NCBI GenBank assembly: GCA_946407065.1
Contig: CAMJMQ010000023.1
Span: 1 to 42,950, forward strand
Length of the DNA stretch: 42,950 nucleotides
Direction: 5' to 3'
Origin: an uncultured Clostridia bacterium
Lineage (GTDB): Bacteria > Bacillota > Clostridia > Oscillospirales > Acutalibacteraceae
The notes beneath the pieces were generated by a model. It searched no databases and had not been told where the DNA came from. It saw only the letters and a list, made by a program, of their open reading frames with translations. Below are positions 40,474 to 42,950 of the stretch, piece by piece (position 1 is the stretch's first letter; each line of letters starts with the position of its first letter). Both the position numbers and the translations under genes were made by a program.

Positions 40474-41628
40474 ATGAAAAGAATGCTGGTTATGCTCCTC
40501 GCGATCATCATGGTCTTCTCGGCGATCCCTGCCGTCGGCGCTTACGCTGCCGAAGCGGAAGTGGCTGAAAAGGCGGCTCCGGAGATGATGGCGAAGGAAA
40601 AGGTCTTGGTCACCACCCGTGACATCACCAACGCGTCTATCGCTTGGGTCAAGCAGGCGACCGGTGCTCTCATCTGGGCTCCCGCCGACGATACCCGCAG
40701 CGATGACGAGATCATTGCGCAGGCAAAGGCTGCCGACAGCTCGCTGACAGGCGGCACCGACATTTTTGCGGTTATGAAGGGCTTCGGCACTGCCGCGACT
40801 CCCAACACCAACGGTTCCAAGGCTTCCGTTAATGTTGCGCTCAAGGACGAGAGCATCATCATGACCATCACCGGTAACTTCAGCCATTTTGACTTTGCGG
40901 CAAAGCAGGATCAGCCCGCTGATCCCGCTGATCCCACCGAGCCCGCACAGCCCGCTGAAGAGGGTGAGAAGGCGAACATCAGAATCGACGCGCCTTTGAA
41001 GATGGCTGTCGCTTTTGAAGACGGCACCATTTACTACGGCGGCGAGATGAAGGAAGTCATCGTCGGCAAGGAGTATGCGTTCCAGATGTGCTCCGTCAAC
41101 TGGGAGAGCGGTCAATACGACGGCGCTGATAACGGCCTGACCGGTACTGTAGTTTACAGAATGGAAGTCGTTCATCGGGATGAGTTCAACGAGCTCGCAA
41201 AGGCTGCCAAGGAAGATCCCGACAGATACACCGTCAAGGGTATCGATATCATCGATAACGTAGGCAAGAAGATCATCGTCAACATCGACGCTTCCGATAC
41301 ACACCTCGAGACCGACGTCAACAACTTCTTCATGGCTTACAGATTCCATTTCGAAGGTCAGGATTACAACAAGAAGACCGGCATCGACAAGGTCGTCAAC
41401 ACACCTCTCGAGAGCCTGTCCGTCAACCTGCCGCTTGGCTCCACCATCACCTGCAAGGCGTTCAACGGTGACGAGCAGATCGACACCGCCGACGTACTCG
41501 TGATGAACAACTCCGGTAAGGGCATCTATGAGGATGAGTACCTCACCAGCGTGAACGATTTCACCTGGGGTCAGGATCAGCTGATCCCCGCAGTCGAGAT
41601 CGCGCCGGTCATCGAATACGCAAAATAA
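40474..41628 (+). CDS. Secreted protein under tandem c-di-GMP riboswitch control
   Basis: A 384-aa exported protein of unknown family. Signal peptide MKRMLVMLLAIIMVF..., likely cleaved after VGAYA (about residue 25). The mature part has an N-terminal domain (about 40-150: TTRDITNASIAWVKQATGAL; MTITGNFSHFDF), an acidic Pro-rich linker (DQPADPADPTEPAQPAEEG, about 154-172) and a larger strand-rich domain (about 175-384). There is no LPXTG, SLH or other anchoring motif, so it is probably released or held non-covalently. The start is fixed by AAGGAGG eight bases upstream; the longer frame from 40309 would begin inside the riboswitch. It is monocistronic. Confidence 0.85.
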   Translation: MKRMLVMLLAIIMVFSAIPAVGAYAAEAEVAEKAAPEMMAKEKVLVTTRDITNASIAWVKQATGALIWAPADDTRSDDEIIAQAKAADSSLTGGTDIFAVMKGFGTAATPNTNGSKASVNVALKDESIIMTITGNFSHFDFAAKQDQPADPADPTEPAQPAEEGEKANIRIDAPLKMAVAFEDGTIYYGGEMKEVIVGKEYAFQMCSVNWESGQYDGADNGLTGTVVYRMEVVHRDEFNELAKAAKEDPDRYTVKGIDIIDNVGKKIIVNIDASDTHLETDVNNFFMAYRFHFEGQDYNKKTGIDKVVNTPLESLSVNLPLGSTITCKAFNGDEQIDTADVLVMNNSGKGIYEDEYLTSVNDFTWGQDQLIPAVEIAPVIEYAK

Positions 41629-42950
41629 TCCATCTTTCATTAAATATATTGAAAAAGGCGACAGTCCTCGTGATTGCCGCTTTTTTCTTTATCCAACCCT
41701 CCGTAAGGCGGGGGCTTTGAGGAATTGTCCAAATCTGTTGAAATGTTTACTGTAGGGGTCGGCGCCTCGACGACCCGAAACCTATCCGATACATGCCGTC
41801 CAAACGCGAAGCAGATCAATTCCTCCGTAGGGTACGACGATTTTAGTTAGGAGTGAGGAGTTAGGAGTGAGGAGTTACCAAACGATGCAGCGTCTATTGT
41901 AGGGGAGGGGTGCTCCCCGTTGGGGAGACGTCACGAAGTGACAGTGGGGGAGGCGTCTCCGCCGAGGAATGCTCCTCCCGAAACGTATGTCAAGATGATA
42001 TTATAACGCGAAGCAAATGAAACGCCCTACCGCGGGTCGTCGAGGGCGCCGACCCCTACAAATTCACCGCAACGTCTATCGTAGGGCGGGGGCTTGCTCC
42101 CGCCGAAACCCTCCGACAAATCCCACCCATCCGCGAAGCAAATGAAACGCCCTACCGCGGGTCGTCGAGGGCGCCGACCCCTACAAATTCACTGCAACGT
42201 CTACTGTAGGGGACGGCGCCTCGACGTCCTGAAACCTATCCGATACATGCCGTCCAAACGCGAAGCAGATCAATCTCTCCGTAGGGTACGGCATTTATGA
42301 CGTACCGAGAATGCCGCGCGGTTCCGTTATCGCAAACGCGAGATAGAAAACACACGTTTCAGCCCCGTGGACGATCGATGATCGTCCCTACGGAAACATA
42401 CATCTCCTCAACCGACGCGGTGTGTGATCCAACGCCCTATTGCGGTACGTCGACGAGCGCCGTACCCTACAAAACGCACATATTCTCAACGAACATCCAT
42501 TTTATCCAACCCCCTGCCGCGGGAGCACCAAGGCGCTCCCCTACAAATCCGCTGATGCGTTTATCTGTAGGGGAGGGGTGCTCCCCGTTGGGGAGACGTC
42601 ACGAAGTGACAGTGGGGGAGGCGTCTCCGCCGAGGAATGCTCCTCCCGAAAACCATTCCGTCCAACGCCACCTACCGCGAAGCAAATCGATTCTTCCGTA
42701 GGGTACGGCATTTATGACGTACCGAGAATGCCGGGCGTTACCATGATCGAAAACGTGAGATAGAAAACACACGTTTCAGCCCCGTGGTACGTCGACAAGC
42801 GCCGTACCCTACAAAGCGCACATCTCCTCACCCGACGTACTTCATGATCCAACCCCCTGCCGCGGGAGCAGCAAGCCACTCCCCTACAAATCCGTTGATG
42901 CGTTTATCTGTAGGGGAGGGGTGCTCCCCGTTGGGGAGACGTCACGAAGT
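41629..42950. repeat. Terminal repeat cluster
   Basis: Begins with an imperfect terminator-like stem (AAAAAGGCGA...TTGCCGCTTTTTTC, about 41649-41690). Then a truncated family D end (GAGGAATTGTCC, 41719-41740) in a GTAAGGCGGGGG arm, a GTAGGGGTCGGCGCC...GACCC unit, a 14-bp tandem repeat GTTAGGAGTGAGGA x2 (41846-41873), family B (41899-41980), and paired CCGCGGGTCGTCGAGGGCGCC arms (about 42028-42058 and 42150-42180). Next come family A (about 42281-42306), a GGACGATCGATGATCGTCC palindrome (42369-42387), GCGGTACGTCGACGAGCGCCGTACC (about 42443-42467), family B (42567-42648), family A (about 42698-42723), a GTACGTCGACAAGCGCCGTACC palindrome (about 42788-42809) and a family B copy cut off by the window edge (42910-42950). 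No gene is supported. Confidence 0.75.
42567..42648 (+). repeat. Family B repeat
   Basis: The same 82-bp unit as 7082-7163. It lies within a larger duplicated block (42369-42648) that matches 6789-7163 apart from the short family D insertion. Confidence 0.85.

Noticed and set aside
41629..42950. CRISPR array
   Set aside because: Repeats are of several families, unequal in length and spacing, with palindromic interiors and semi-conserved spacers; there are no cas genes.

Overview
The window looks like chromosomal DNA of a low-abundance or uncultured gut Clostridia member (Firmicutes, probably Oscillospirales/Ruminococcaceae-like). This rests on gene content: indolepyruvate:ferredoxin oxidoreductase with PaaK, a fruRKA operon beside ptsH-ptsI with a Ser46-type HPr, a SpoIIE/RsbW/RsbV partner-switching set, a YolD + Y-family polymerase pair, and strong sigma-A type promoters with AGGAGG ribosome sites. 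Coding DNA is moderately GC-rich. The taxonomic call is inference from gene families, not from a marker gene.

Layout. 610-4232 (+): iorA-iorB-paaK, aryl-keto-acid/aryl-acetate metabolism. 4474-7706 (-): a LexA-like promoter, a 93-aa protein, a Y-family DNA polymerase and a YolD-like protein, split by a repeat cluster. 8497-11210 (-): secreted GH13 lipoprotein followed by a ClC-type chloride channel. 11392-12174 (+): membrane-anchored C39-like peptidase. 12985-13515 (+): orphan XhlA-like/holin pair. 14055-14131 (-): tRNA-Val(CAC). 14563-21493 (-): five-gene operon STAS - anti-sigma-like kinase - SpoIIE phosphatase - GAF/ABC ATPase - giant FtsX-like permease. 21977-28093 (+): fructose PTS regulon (fruR, fruK, fruA, ptsH, ptsI). 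29038-31676 (+): cytoplasmic ParB-like/BMP fusion overlapping a metallophosphoesterase. 31723-32031 (-): small Fn3-like protein. 32631-34886 (+): membrane-anchored beta-propeller protein. 35603-36601 (-): GT2-GtrA. 36766-38654 (-): LytS-type histidine kinase and an HTH-receiver regulator. 38861-40008 (+): frameshifted membrane diguanylate cyclase. 40060-41628 (+): promoter, two tandem c-di-GMP-I riboswitches each with its own terminator, and a secreted protein.

Two regions are the best candidates for an undescribed system. (1) In 14563-21493 a complete partner-switching module, with no sigma factor, is fused by operon to an ABC transporter. Its ATPase carries a GAF sensor, and its permease carries an extracytoplasmic coiled-coil hairpin with two arms of identical length: 19 leucine-type heptads out and 19 mostly aromatic heptads back. 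(2) In 36766-41628 a two-component system, a diguanylate cyclase and a tandem c-di-GMP riboswitch controlling a secreted protein lie side by side, forming a possible signal-to-secretion circuit.

The intergenic DNA is packed with interspersed repeats, here called families A-F. A = palindromes GTAGGGTACGG...CGTACC; B = ~82-bp GTAGGGGAGGGG...CCTCCCG; C = ~95-bp GTAGGGATGTTCC...GACGGGCG; D = a 184-bp (or ~91-bp deleted) hairpin element that inserts into other repeats; E = ACTGAAAATTGAAGACTG leader plus a GC stem; F = GTCATTGCGAG...GCAATCTC. Two longer MITE-like elements with terminal inverted repeats and TA flanks lie at 28621-28969 and 32180-32456. Most family A-C arms begin with GTAGGG and carry interchangeable interiors, which suggests a modular, nested repeat system.
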